From Nocardioides sp. Root682 (GTDB lineage: Bacteria; Actinomycetota; Actinomycetes; Propionibacteriales; Nocardioidaceae): a stretch of 64,000 nucleotides of DNA. Made by a program: the position numbers and the translations under genes. Positions 9,237 to 17,600 of the stretch are shown piece after piece (the stretch's first letter is position 1; each line of letters begins with the position of its first letter). The notes below the pieces were generated by a model that was given only the letters and a program-made list of their open reading frames with translations, did no database searches and had not been told where the DNA came from. The DNA lies in contig NZ_LMHJ01000001.1 of NCBI RefSeq assembly GCF_001427795.1, positions 729,773 to 793,772 of the forward strand, in the 5' to 3' direction.

Positions 9237-10657
9237 TTGTTTCCTCCCAGGAGCTGACCGAGCAGGTTCTGTTCCTGCAGGGCGGTGAGGCCGAGGGCGC
9301 TGGTCGGATCGGTGGCCGAGCTCGCCGCGGCCTTGGGCGGCTGCTTGCCGAGCAGGCCGAGCAGGCTTCCGCCGAGGCCGTCCAGCAGCCCGTCAACGGT
9401 CTTGCCGAGGTCCGGAAGGCCGGGCAGCACGTTCGGGGCCTTGTTGCCCTTCGCAGCGGGCGCCGAGCCCTTCGGCAACGCGCCGACCGGGACGAGCGAC
9501 TGCGCCAGCTGACTGAGCGTCGAGGGCGTCACGTAGACGACACCTCGGAAGTAGTGCGACAAACCGTCGCGCCCGTTGGTGCTCAGCGCCCACTTGCGGA
9601 CGAAGTCCATGACGTCCTGGAGGTGGTCGTCGAGCAGTGCGCGGCTGAGCGGCTTGAGGGAGGCCGCTGTCGAAGCCAGGTCGGGACCTGTCTGCCGCAG
9701 CGTCGCGACCACCGGGGCTGCCGCATCGAGCAGCCGGTCGGCCTCGTCGAGCACCGGCTTGAGCGACGCGAGTGCCGGGTCGGCGGAGTCGGCGAAGTTG
9801 CGCAGCTCCTTGACCACGTCCTCGAGGTCGCCGGTCAGCGGCCGCAGGGCTTTGAGGGTGGGGGTTCCAGCCCGGGCTGTCGCGCCGAACCTGCCGAGCG
9901 TGCGCTGGGCGGCGAGCAGGGTGCCGGGCAGCTCCCGCAGGGTTGCCTCGAGCGCCACCTGCTGGTTCCCGAGCGCGGACAGCGTGTCGCGGGTCGACTC
10001 GACCAGGGAGTCCAGGGTCTTGCCACCGTCTGCGGCCAGCGCGGCCGTGACGGGATCGGTGGCCTGGACCAGGCTGGCGAGCACCTCGTTCTGCTCGGAC
10101 AGGATGGCGCCGACCTTGCCGGTGTCCTGCATGGCCGGCGCGAGCACCTTCAACGCCTTCGCCAGCTCGGCACCGTTGTCGTCGAGGCCCTCGCCAAGGG
10201 TCGTGACGAGCGAGGCAAGTCCTGCGGCGGTCGGGTCCTCGAACGTGTTCAGCACGTCCTGCAAGGTCACGGCCGCCGACGTCCGCTCCTCGGGGATCAC
10301 CGTGGAGTCGGTGAAGGCCGCCTTGTCGGAACCGGCGTCGAGGTCGATGTAGTTCTCACCGAGCACGTTGACCGGACGCATGGTCAACGTCGCGTCATCA
10401 TGGAGCGGGAGCACGCCGTCGTTCACGTCGATCGTGAGCCGGGCCTTGTTGCCGACCAGCACGATGTCGGAGACCTGACCGATGCGGACACCGGCAGAGC
10501 GGACCTCGGCGCCCTTCTCCAGCTGCCCTGCGTCGGCGATGGTCGTGGTGATCTGGTTGGCGTCGTTGTCCCCGCCGGACAGGACGACACCCACGGCGAC
10601 AACGGCAACGGCCGTCACACCGACGGCACTGCGGCGGAACAGGTTCGGGGCACTCAT
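9233..10657 (-). CDS. MCE-family protein, second of locus 1
   Basis: 474 aa from the ATG at 10657, coupled by ATGA to the previous gene. N-terminal helix about residues 11-30. MCE domain about 35-115 (GAEVRSAGVRIGQVSDIVLVGN, then MRPVNVLGENYIDLDAGS). Long helices with LRPLTGDLEDVVKELRNFAD follow. Unlike its neighbours it ends in a Gly/Leu/Pro-rich tail (residues about 400-474, including LPGLPDLGKTVDGLLDGLGGS and LLGLLGKQPPK). The MceE of locus 2 has a similar tail. Part of the locus 1 importer by family and position. Confidence 0.92.
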   Translation of the reverse strand: MSAPNLFRRSAVGVTAVAVVAVGVVLSGGDNDANQITTTIADAGQLEKGAEVRSAGVRIGQVSDIVLVGNKARLTIDVNDGVLPLHDDATLTMRPVNVLGENYIDLDAGSDKAAFTDSTVIPEERTSAAVTLQDVLNTFEDPTAAGLASLVTTLGEGLDDNGAELAKALKVLAPAMQDTGKVGAILSEQNEVLASLVQATDPVTAALAADGGKTLDSLVESTRDTLSALGNQQVALEATLRELPGTLLAAQRTLGRFGATARAGTPTLKALRPLTGDLEDVVKELRNFADSADPALASLKPVLDEADRLLDAAAPVVATLRQTGPDLASTAASLKPLSRALLDDHLQDVMDFVRKWALSTNGRDGLSHYFRGVVYVTPSTLSQLAQSLVPVGALPKGSAPAAKGNKAPNVLPGLPDLGKTVDGLLDGLGGSLLGLLGKQPPKAAASSATDPTSALGLTALQEQNLLGQLLGGNK

Positions 10658-11904
10658 CGGACACCATCTCCGTTCGCGTCGGTCCACGGCTGCTCGATGA
10701 GCGAGCCCGGCTCGGGCTCCTTGGCCTGGAACATGAAGGGGGGCAGGATCCCCGGGTTGCTGTTGAACGAGCTGACCGACGCCGGGATGAGCGCGCGACC
10801 GAAGTGGCCGGCACCGTTCTTCGCCGAGAACAGCGACGCCCAGTTCGTCAGGAAGCCCACGATCTCGGGCGTGTACGGCCGCAGGAAGCTGACCGCCGGC
10901 TGGAGCTGCGTGAGCGCGGTCTCCAGGTCCGGGACGGTCTGCGTGGCGATCGACAACAGCCCGGGCGTCTGCTCGAGCAGCTCGTCGGCCGCGTTCAGGG
11001 TGGGGCGCAGCTCGGCGACCACCGGCCGGAGGTCACGGAGCACGGGATCCAGACGCCTGGCCACCGACGGCAGCTTCGCGATGGCCGGCTGGAGGTCCTC
11101 CAGCAGCGGGACGGTCTCGTCGACCGCGCCGGGCACCTTCCCGAAGAACTTCTCCGCCGAACGCAGGGTGGCCGGGACCTCGTCGAGCGCGGTCCGCACC
11201 TGCCCGGCCTGTCGTACGGCGACCGCGACCAGCGCACGCAGGTCGCGCACCGTACCGGCGACGTCGGCGTCCCGCGTCGACAGCGCCTGCGTGACCTGGT
11301 GCAGGTTGGTCACCAGCGCCGAGATGGCATCGCCGTCCTTGCCGACGCCCTCAAGGATCTCACCGAGACCCTCCACGAACGGGCCCGCTTCAGCAAGGGT
11401 GGTGTTGAGGTCGGTGTCGCTGCGATTGAGCGTGGTGTCCAGCTGGCCGACGAGCTTCTTCACCTTGGCGCGGGTGGGCTCGTCGAGTGCCTTGACGATG
11501 TCGTCGAGCTCGACACGTTCGGTGTCGGCCTTGAGCAGCTTGCCCTCCGGCAGCGCCGGGTTGCTCTGCGGACCGGGCAGCACGTCGACGTACCGACGGC
11601 CGACCACGGAGCTCCACCGCACGTTGACGGTCGTGCCCGCGTGCAGCGGGGCGCTGTCGGGATCGAGGTCGAGCGCCAGGCGAGCCTGATTGCCCTCGAC
11701 CGTGACCTCGGCAACCCGGCCGACGTCCTGTCCGCCGATCCGGACCTTGGTGCCGGTGACCACGCCGTCAGCGGCGGGGGTGAGGACGTCGAGCCGATAG
11801 GTGTCCTCCCCGGAGGCGGACTTGAGCCCGACCACTGCGACGACGGCGATGACGCCGCCGACCAGCCATGGTCGGAGATTGTTGAACACAGCAGTAGAGG
11901 CCAC
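10654..11904 (-). CDS. MCE-family protein, first of locus 1 (MceA position)
   Basis: 416 aa with a GTG start 3 bp after the ATPase stop. N-terminal helix about residues 11-28. MCE domain about 35-120 (KVRIGGQDVGRVAEVTVEGN and WSSVVGRRYVDVLPGP). A helical needle region with DLRPVVAELRPTLNAADELL follows, then a C-terminal part ending SLIEQPWTDANGDGVR. It is the first Mce gene after the permeases and ATPase, so it occupies the MceA position, although sequence alone does not prove orthology with mycobacterial MceA. Confidence 0.92.
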   Translation of the reverse strand: MASTAVFNNLRPWLVGGVIAVVAVVGLKSASGEDTYRLDVLTPAADGVVTGTKVRIGGQDVGRVAEVTVEGNQARLALDLDPDSAPLHAGTTVNVRWSSVVGRRYVDVLPGPQSNPALPEGKLLKADTERVELDDIVKALDEPTRAKVKKLVGQLDTTLNRSDTDLNTTLAEAGPFVEGLGEILEGVGKDGDAISALVTNLHQVTQALSTRDADVAGTVRDLRALVAVAVRQAGQVRTALDEVPATLRSAEKFFGKVPGAVDETVPLLEDLQPAIAKLPSVARRLDPVLRDLRPVVAELRPTLNAADELLEQTPGLLSIATQTVPDLETALTQLQPAVSFLRPYTPEIVGFLTNWASLFSAKNGAGHFGRALIPASVSSFNSNPGILPPFMFQAKEPEPGSLIEQPWTDANGDGVR

Positions 11905-11907
11905 TGG

Positions 11908-12714
11908 TCAGTCCATCCCCAGGGGGCCGTCAGCGGCGCCGGCAAGGAACTGGCGGACGAAGGGGTTCTCGGAACCGAAGGCCCCGTCGGCGTCGCCGTA
12001 GTGGACCATCTTGCCCTTCCAGATCACCGCGACGTAGTCACTCACCTCGCGCGCGGTGGGGATGTCGTGGGTGATCACGATGTAGGTGCCGCCGTGCTCG
12101 GCGTGGACCTTGGCGATGAGCTGCGACAGCAGCTTGGTGCGCACAGGGTCGAGGCCGGAGTCGGGCTCGTCGAACAGCACCACGTCGGGCTTGAGGACCA
12201 GGGCGCGGGCGAAACCGGCGCGCTTGCGCATGCCGCCGGAGATCTCGTTCGGCGCCTTGTCGATGGCCTTCTCCAGGCCCACCTCGACGAGGTTCGACAT
12301 CACGATGTCGCGGATCTCGCGCTCGGACTTCTCCGTGTGCCGACGCAACGGGAACGCGACGTTGTCGTACAGGTTCATCGAACCGAACAGCGCACCGTCC
12401 TGGAACAGGACGCCGAACCGCTTGCGCAGCTCGAACCGCTCCTCCTCCGAGGTCCGCCAGATGTCGGTGCCGAACACCTTGACCTGACCGGCGTCGGGCT
12501 CCAGCAGACCGACGATGTGCTTGAGCAGCACACTCTTGCCGGTACCGGAAGGGCCCAGCACCGTGGTGATCGCGTCGTCCTTGAAGTCCACCGACAGCCC
12601 GTTGAGGATGTGGGACGAGCCGAAGCTCTTGTACACGTCTCGGATCTCGATGGTGTGCTCAGCAGCCTGGTCGACATGGGCGACCCGGTCATTGAGCGGA
12701 AGCACGGCGGTCAT
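11908..12714 (-). CDS. mceG: Mce-system ABC ATPase (Mkl/MceG/MlaF type)
   Basis: 268 aa ATP-binding subunit that would energise lipid import by the YrbE permeases. Walker A GPSGTGKS at residues 54-61, Q-loop VLFQDGALFG, signature ISGGMRKRAGFARAL, Walker B VVLFDEPDSGLDP and switch His in VITHD. SGGMRKR is typical of the MlaF/Mkl branch. The ATG at 12714 has AGGAG five bases upstream and is preferred over the in-frame ATG at 12732. It sits inside the operon between the permeases and the Mce genes; in mycobacteria the equivalent ATPase gene is unlinked. The second locus in this window has no ATPase, so this one may serve both. Confidence 0.95.
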   Translation of the reverse strand: MTAVLPLNDRVAHVDQAAEHTIEIRDVYKSFGSSHILNGLSVDFKDDAITTVLGPSGTGKSVLLKHIVGLLEPDAGQVKVFGTDIWRTSEEERFELRKRFGVLFQDGALFGSMNLYDNVAFPLRRHTEKSEREIRDIVMSNLVEVGLEKAIDKAPNEISGGMRKRAGFARALVLKPDVVLFDEPDSGLDPVRTKLLSQLIAKVHAEHGGTYIVITHDIPTAREVSDYVAVIWKGKMVHYGDADGAFGSENPFVRQFLAGAADGPLGMD

Positions 12715-12791
12715 GGAATCTCCTGGAGACATTGCAGGTGCAGTGGAAGCGGTGGAAGCGGGAGCAGGGGTCGGCGCCGCGAGACCCGGCG

Positions 12792-13670
12792 TCAGGTGCC
12801 GAAGGCTTCGGTGAGCACGTTGGCGTAGAAGACCTGGGCCAGGATCATGGCGATCACGCTGATCAGGACGAGGTTGACCAACATGCCCTGGGCTGTGGCG
12901 CGACCCACCCCGACGGGGCCACCGGAAGCGTTGTAGCCGTAGTAGCTGGCGACGACGGTGATGACGAAGCCGGTCACCGTTCCCCACAGGACGGCGATGA
13001 AGAAGTCGCGCGGGCTCTGCAGCAGGAACAGGATGTAGTTGAAGCCGCCGCCGGACACCGAGCTGAGCAGGTCGACGAAGAACAGCTTGCTGGCGACGAA
13101 GAAGACACCGAGCGAGGTGACGAACAGCGCGGGCAGGACGATGATGCTGGCGATCACCCGGCATCCGACGAGGTACGGCAGCGACCGGACCCCCATCACG
13201 TCCATCGCGTCGATCTCTTCGCTGATCCGCATCGCTCCGAGCTCGGCCACGATGCCGCAGCCGTACTTGGCGGCCAGCACCCAGCCGAACACGATCTCGA
13301 CGACGCCGCGCATCATGGGCACGGCCGGGATGGCGGCGACGTAGCTCTCCAGTCCGATGCCCTCGAAGAGGAAGGAGCCCGTGATGCCGAGCAGCGCGCC
13401 GAGCATGAAGAGCATGAACAGGATGACCAGCGCGTTCGAGCGGATGAGGGTCGAGCACTGCCGCAGGATCTCGCCGGGGTAGAGCCGCACGCAGACGGGA
13501 AGCTCCTTGACGACACGGATGCCGAAGGCAATGAGCGAACCGGCGTCCTCGAAGGGGCCGCGCATCTTGCTCGACTCCGCGAGACGCAGGGCAGTCCGCT
13601 CGGATCGCGTGGAGCGCCGGCCGGGGCCCTCGTGGCCCGCGATGCTCTCAACAGGGACGATGTCGGTCAT
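12792..13670 (-). CDS. YrbE/MlaE permease, second of locus 1 (YrbEB)
   Basis: 292 aa integral membrane protein of the MlaE family, the permease core of Mce importers. A hydrophilic N-terminus (about 45 residues) precedes about five or six hydrophobic helices. The conserved cytoplasmic signature reads LGAMRISEEIDAMDVMGVRS, followed by LPYLVGCRVIASIIVLP, and the late GYNASGGPVGVGRAT loop is also family-typical. Its start overlaps the stop of the upstream permease gene (ATGA); a 77-bp gap follows before the ATPase. It probably pairs with the 13667-14548 product. Confidence 0.95.
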   Translation of the reverse strand: MTDIVPVESIAGHEGPGRRSTRSERTALRLAESSKMRGPFEDAGSLIAFGIRVVKELPVCVRLYPGEILRQCSTLIRSNALVILFMLFMLGALLGITGSFLFEGIGLESYVAAIPAVPMMRGVVEIVFGWVLAAKYGCGIVAELGAMRISEEIDAMDVMGVRSLPYLVGCRVIASIIVLPALFVTSLGVFFVASKLFFVDLLSSVSGGGFNYILFLLQSPRDFFIAVLWGTVTGFVITVVASYYGYNASGGPVGVGRATAQGMLVNLVLISVIAMILAQVFYANVLTEAFGT

Positions 13671-14548
13671 CGGAAGGCCCCCAGACCCGGGAAGAAGCCG
13701 AGAATCACGGCGTTGTAGCCGAGCTGCATGATGAAGAGCGCCAGGAACGCCACGACGACGGCTTGGTTGACCGCCTTGCCGAGGCCCATGGCGCCGCCCT
13801 GGGCGGCGAGCCCCTTGTAGCAGCAGACGGCTCCGATGAGCAGGCCGGCGAGGAAGCAGTTGAACATCAGTGCGACCAGCTCGACAGTGCTCAGCGTCGA
13901 CCAGAGGTAGCTGTAGAAGTCGTCCCTGGGAATACCGCCGACGAACCAGGCGCCGAACTGGGACGACAGCACCGTGATGATCTCCGCCGGGATCGCCAGC
14001 AGGGTGGTGATCAGGGTGATGGACACCATCCGCGGCAGCACCAGGGTGCGGATCGGGTCGATCCCCATCACCTCCATGGCGTCGAGCTCTTCGCGCACCT
14101 TGCGCGATCCGAGCTCGGCAGTCAGCGCGGCACCGATCACCCCGGCGACCAGCAGCGTCGCCACCCAGACCGTGAAGGTGCGCGTCGACTGCACCAGCAG
14201 CAGCGGGCCGTAGAGCTCACCGACGCCGGCCAGGTTGACGAACTGCATCGACGGCACCGAGAGCGCGAGCAGGAAGCCGAACAGCGCGATCGAGATCGAG
14301 AGCCAGGAGCGCTTGATGGTGAAGTGCATCTCGTCGAGCACGTCGTTCCAGTACCCGCGGGGATGGCGGATCGCGCTCCACAGCACCTTCCCGAGCAGCA
14401 GCGTCATGCCGCCGGCTTCCGCCGTCACCGAGCGGATCGGGCCGGGAACGTCGGCCACGAGCTGCGAGAGCTTGCTCCCGTAGGGACCGTCGGGCTCGAT
14501 CGGCGGCCCGTCGTGCACGGGTGCCTCAGCCTCGAGGTGCTGGCTCAC
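13667..14548 (-). CDS. YrbE/MlaE permease, first of locus 1 (YrbEA)
   Basis: 293 aa MlaE-family permease. About 65 hydrophilic N-terminal residues, then membrane helices with the family motif LGSRKVREELDAMEVMGIDPIR and the late loop GLAAQGGAMGLGKAVNQAVV. The GTG start is supported by AGGAG seven bases upstream. It is the first gene of the locus 1 operon; the 85-bp region before it carries the 16-bp operator at 14588-14603, so transcription of the whole mce locus is probably controlled there. Partner of the second permease. Confidence 0.95.
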   Translation of the reverse strand: MSQHLEAEAPVHDGPPIEPDGPYGSKLSQLVADVPGPIRSVTAEAGGMTLLLGKVLWSAIRHPRGYWNDVLDEMHFTIKRSWLSISIALFGFLLALSVPSMQFVNLAGVGELYGPLLLVQSTRTFTVWVATLLVAGVIGAALTAELGSRKVREELDAMEVMGIDPIRTLVLPRMVSITLITTLLAIPAEIITVLSSQFGAWFVGGIPRDDFYSYLWSTLSTVELVALMFNCFLAGLLIGAVCCYKGLAAQGGAMGLGKAVNQAVVVAFLALFIMQLGYNAVILGFFPGLGAFR

Positions 14549-14587
14549 CGACTACTCCTCACCGCTCGCCGTGAGGACGGGCAGGTT

Positions 14588-14603
14588 TTTAATAGGTCTT
14601 AAA
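14588..14603. promoter_or_regulatory. TetR-type operator upstream of mce locus 1
   Basis: TTTAATAGGTCTTAAA, geometry TTTAAT-N5-TTAAA, inside an unusually AT-rich stretch (14586-14620) between the first mce gene and the SCP2-like gene. Extended arms TTTTAA and TTAAAA give an 18-bp inverted repeat. It shares spacing with the sites at 20313, 30352, 33536, 34778, 40195, 58911 and 63408. Confidence 0.65.
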
Positions 14604-14633
14604 ATCGAAGGTACATTAGAAACGCGAGGCAGA

Positions 14634-15002
14634 TCAACCCACCGCGACCAATTCGCGCTCGGTGATGCCCGCGAACAGCTCCAGCAGGGCGGCTCCCTCT
14701 CCGTCCATCACGATGTCGCCGGCGGCGAGCGCCGCTGCGAGGTCGACCTGGCCGCGGCACACTCCGACGGCGGTGCCCGCGGCCATCGCGACGAAGCCGG
14801 TCACCCCGGGCTCGCCGCGGCGTCCCGGCCGCACCTCGCCACTGCCGCAGTCGACGAGCAGCACGCAGTCCGGATCGATCAGACCGAGACGGAGCCGTCT
14901 CGCGTGGCCGTGGTGGCTCGCGGCGTACGTCGGGGCGCGCAATGCTCCCTGGATCGCGTCTCCGACGTAGCGAACGTCCTCGTCCGTACAGGTGACCACC
15001 AT
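14634..15002 (-). CDS. Small SCP2-like (sterol carrier) protein
   Basis: 122 aa soluble protein. RLRLGLIDPDCVLLVDCGSG in the middle and GQVDLAAALAAGDIVMDGEG near the end match the usual SCP2 pattern (a strand carrying the D-P-D turn, then the amphipathic helix and G-D-I-V-M-D-G hairpin). The ATG at 15002 was chosen for a strong GGAGG six bases upstream; an in-frame extension to 15194 would run through the 15081-15106 palindrome and is not credible. The gene lies directly upstream of mce locus 1 on the same strand, separated by 85 bp containing an operator. Inferred role: binding of a lipid or sterol acyl-CoA in the cytoplasm. The family call is moderate because of short length and divergence. 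Confidence 0.65.
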   Translation of the reverse strand: MVVTCTDEDVRYVGDAIQGALRAPTYAASHHGHARRLRLGLIDPDCVLLVDCGSGEVRPGRRGEPGVTGFVAMAAGTAVGVCRGQVDLAAALAAGDIVMDGEGAALLELFAGITERELVAVG

Positions 15003-15080
15003 GGCTGACCTCCGGTTCTTCGCGAGCAGGCTGCTCGACGGTGCAAGATTGCGCCGCGAAGGGGGTCCAGCAGGCCCGGT

Positions 15081-15106
15081 CACATACGTATTTCGATACG
15101 TATGTG
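15081..15106. promoter_or_regulatory. Perfect 26-bp palindrome between the SCP2-like and LuxR genes
   Basis: Two perfect 11-bp arms, CACATACGTAT (15081-15091) and ATACGTATGTG (15096-15106), around TTCG. It lies about 80 bp upstream of the minus-strand SCP2-like gene and about 160 bp upstream of the plus-strand LuxR gene. The nearest genes on both sides point away, so a shared operator is more likely than a terminator. Confidence 0.65.
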
Positions 15107-15263
15107 CGCCGTCACACGCCGACGACCGGGGACCGCGCTCGACGGTCGCCCACCCGCGATATCGTGAGAGACCCGGGTCACACGCGTCCGTCACAACCGC
15201 AGGCGTGCGTCGTTGACTGATCGACGGGTTTCATCGGCCAGGCGAACGAGGGTGAGTGCACGG

Positions 15264-17600
15264 ATGACCTCGGCGACGGACGTGGGTGCGGAGATCACTC
15301 AGCTGCCGATCGAGGTGACCTCCTTCGTGGGGCGCCGAGCCGAGCGCTCCGACCTTCGTGAGCTGCTGGCCGGCAACCGACTGGTGACCCTGACCGGCTT
15401 CGGCGGCATCGGCAAGACCCGGCTGGCGCTCAAGGTCGCCGCAGAGGTACGCCGCGCGTTCAAGGACGGCGTCGTGTTCATCCCGCTCGCCTCGCTCACC
15501 GAGCCGGACCTGCTGGCCAACAGCATCGCCGCCGCCCTGGGGCTGGAGGGGCGCTCGACGCGAGCGGCCGCCGCGGTCACCGTCGAGTACCTCAGGGGCC
15601 GCTCGACCCTGCTCCTGCTGGACAACTGTGAACACGTCGTCGACGCGGTGGCGATCCTCGCCGACACCCTGCTCCGCACCTGCCCGGACCTGAAGATCCT
15701 CGCCACCAGCCGGGAACCGCTGCGCATCCAGGGCGAGGCGATCCACGCCGTGCAGCCCCTGAGCGCGCCGCGCCGCGGCGACGGATCCCCACTCCAGGGC
15801 TACGAGGCCGTCGAGCTCTTCCTGGAGCGGGCGCGTGCGCTCGTGCCGGACATGGAGGTCACCCCGGAGAACCGCGACGCCATCGCCACCATCGTGGCTC
15901 GCCTCGAGGGCATCCCGCTGGCCATCGAGCTGGCTGCCGGTCGTCTGCGTGCGATGACCCCCCAGGAGATGGAGCGCAACCTCACCGAGCACTGGGAGCT
16001 GCTGAGCCGCGGGAGTCGTACGGCGCCGCAGCGGCAGCGCACGATGGCCGCCTGCATCGAGTGGAGCTTCGACCTCTGCACGGCCACCGAGAAGGAGCTC
16101 TGGGCACGGCTCTCGGTGTTCGCCGACGGATTCGGTATCGACGCAGCACGGGAGGTGTGCGCCCCCATCGACGAGGCGTTCGACGACGTGCTCCTCGACC
16201 TGGTGGACAAGTCGATCGTGATCCCGCTCGCCGGCTCCGAACGCACCACCTTCCGGATGCTGCCTCCCATCCGTCACCGCGGCCTCGCCCAGCTGGAGTC
16301 GCAGGACGAGCTCGCGCACTGGCGACGACGGCACCGGGACTGGTACACCGCCTATGCCCGCAAGGTCGCCGCCGAGTGGCCGAGCGCCGCACAGGTCGGA
16401 CACCTCGAGCGATTGAGGCGCGAGCGCCCGAACATCTCTGCGGCCATCGAGTTCTCCACCACGACCCCGGGCGAGGTCCAACCGGCGCTGGAGATCGGCG
16501 CCTGCCTGCTGGAGTACGGCGAGGCCGACGGCGTCTACCGCGACAGCCGGGTCTGGTTCGACCGGCTCTTCGCCCTGGACACCGAACGCACCGAGATCCG
16601 CGCCCGGGCCCTGCGCGCCGCCGCCTGGTTCGCCGCCATGCAGGGGGACCTCGACCGCGCGGGAGTCCTGCTCGAGGAGGGCCGCAGCATCGCGCACGAC
16701 TTCGGTGGACACACCGACGTGCTCCTCACCCAGGCAACGGCCTTCGTGGCGATGTTCACGGGCGAGGCCGAGGGCGCCGCCCGTCTCTTCGACGACGCCA
16801 TCCTCGGTTTCCAGAAGTACGACGACGTGGGCCAGGAAGCGCACACGCTGGCCCTCTCGGCGCTCAACCACGTGATCCGGGGCGACCTCGGCGCCGCCCT
16901 CGCCGCCCACGAACGCTGCCTGGCGCTGACCGAACCGGCCGGTGAGCTCTGGTACCGCTCCTACTCGCTGTGGATCATCGGCATGGCGCTGGTCGTGGCC
17001 GGCCGCTCCGACGAGGGCAACGCGGCCCAGCGCCAGAGCCTGCAGATGAAGCGCTCCACCCGTGACAACCTCGGCATCGGGACCTCGGTGGAAGCGGTCG
17101 CCTACGCCTGCGCCGAGGACCTGCCCGAGCGTGCCGCCGAGCTCCTCGGCGCGGCAGACGCCATCTGGTCACGCATCGAGACCTCCACTGCGGCGCTGCC
17201 CGGCCTGCACGCGCTGCACCTCCAGTGCGAGGCCACGGCCCGCTCCCAGCTCGACCCGGCCGTCTACGACGAGGCGTTTGCCCGCGGACGTGCACTGACT
17301 CCCGATGCGGCCATCGACCTCGCGCTCGAGGAATCGACAACCGCGGCACCGCGCAAGGCAGCCGGGGCTCCTCGCCGCAGCCCTCGACGGGCGGGACCAT
17401 CAGGAGCCTTGACCCCCCGCGAGCGTCAGATCGCCGAGCTGGTCGCGACCGGTGCGACCAACAAGGACATCGCGAGCACGCTCGTCATCTCCAAGCGGAC
17501 CGCCGAGACCCACGTCGAGCACATCCTGACGAAGCTCGGGTTCACCAACCGCGGTCAGATCTCCGCCTGGGTGACCGAGCAGTCGGACTCCTCGAGCTGA
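15264..17600 (+). CDS. Large ATP-binding LuxR-family transcriptional regulator
   Basis: 778 aa from the ATG at 15264 (GAGGGTGAG lies just upstream; GTG at 15252 and TTG at 15213 are alternatives). N-terminal NB-ARC/AAA-like ATPase: FVGRRAE at about residue 21, Walker A TGFGGIGKT at 44-52, Walker B LLLLDNCEH, and later GIPLAIELAAGRL. A middle helical, TPR-like region (about 370-690) follows. The C-terminal GerE-type helix-turn-helix (about 715-775) reads LTPRERQIAELVATGATNKD and ETHVEHILTKLGFTNRGQI. This is the layout of signal-integrating LuxR/LAL-like activators. It is divergent from the SCP2-like gene, and its last 46 bases overlap the convergent 17555 gene. Inducer unknown. Confidence 0.92.
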   Translation: MTSATDVGAEITQLPIEVTSFVGRRAERSDLRELLAGNRLVTLTGFGGIGKTRLALKVAAEVRRAFKDGVVFIPLASLTEPDLLANSIAAALGLEGRSTRAAAAVTVEYLRGRSTLLLLDNCEHVVDAVAILADTLLRTCPDLKILATSREPLRIQGEAIHAVQPLSAPRRGDGSPLQGYEAVELFLERARALVPDMEVTPENRDAIATIVARLEGIPLAIELAAGRLRAMTPQEMERNLTEHWELLSRGSRTAPQRQRTMAACIEWSFDLCTATEKELWARLSVFADGFGIDAAREVCAPIDEAFDDVLLDLVDKSIVIPLAGSERTTFRMLPPIRHRGLAQLESQDELAHWRRRHRDWYTAYARKVAAEWPSAAQVGHLERLRRERPNISAAIEFSTTTPGEVQPALEIGACLLEYGEADGVYRDSRVWFDRLFALDTERTEIRARALRAAAWFAAMQGDLDRAGVLLEEGRSIAHDFGGHTDVLLTQATAFVAMFTGEAEGAARLFDDAILGFQKYDDVGQEAHTLALSALNHVIRGDLGAALAAHERCLALTEPAGELWYRSYSLWIIGMALVVAGRSDEGNAAQRQSLQMKRSTRDNLGIGTSVEAVAYACAEDLPERAAELLGAADAIWSRIETSTAALPGLHALHLQCEATARSQLDPAVYDEAFARGRALTPDAAIDLALEESTTAAPRKAAGAPRRSPRRAGPSGALTPRERQIAELVATGATNKDIASTLVISKRTAETHVEHILTKLGFTNRGQISAWVTEQSDSSS

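Noticed and set aside
9107..12828. Long plus-strand frames opposite the Mce genes
   Set aside because: Compositionally biased translations lacking any domain; the minus-strand Mce and ATPase genes carry conserved domains and coupled starts.
12715..13458. Minus-strand extension upstream of the ABC ATPase
   Set aside because: It overlaps most of the YrbEB gene in another frame and has no ribosome site; ATG 12714 has AGGAG at five bases.
15003..15194. N-terminal extension of the SCP2-like gene to 15194
   Set aside because: It would translate through the perfect palindrome at 15081-15106, while the ATG at 15002 has GGAGG at ideal spacing.
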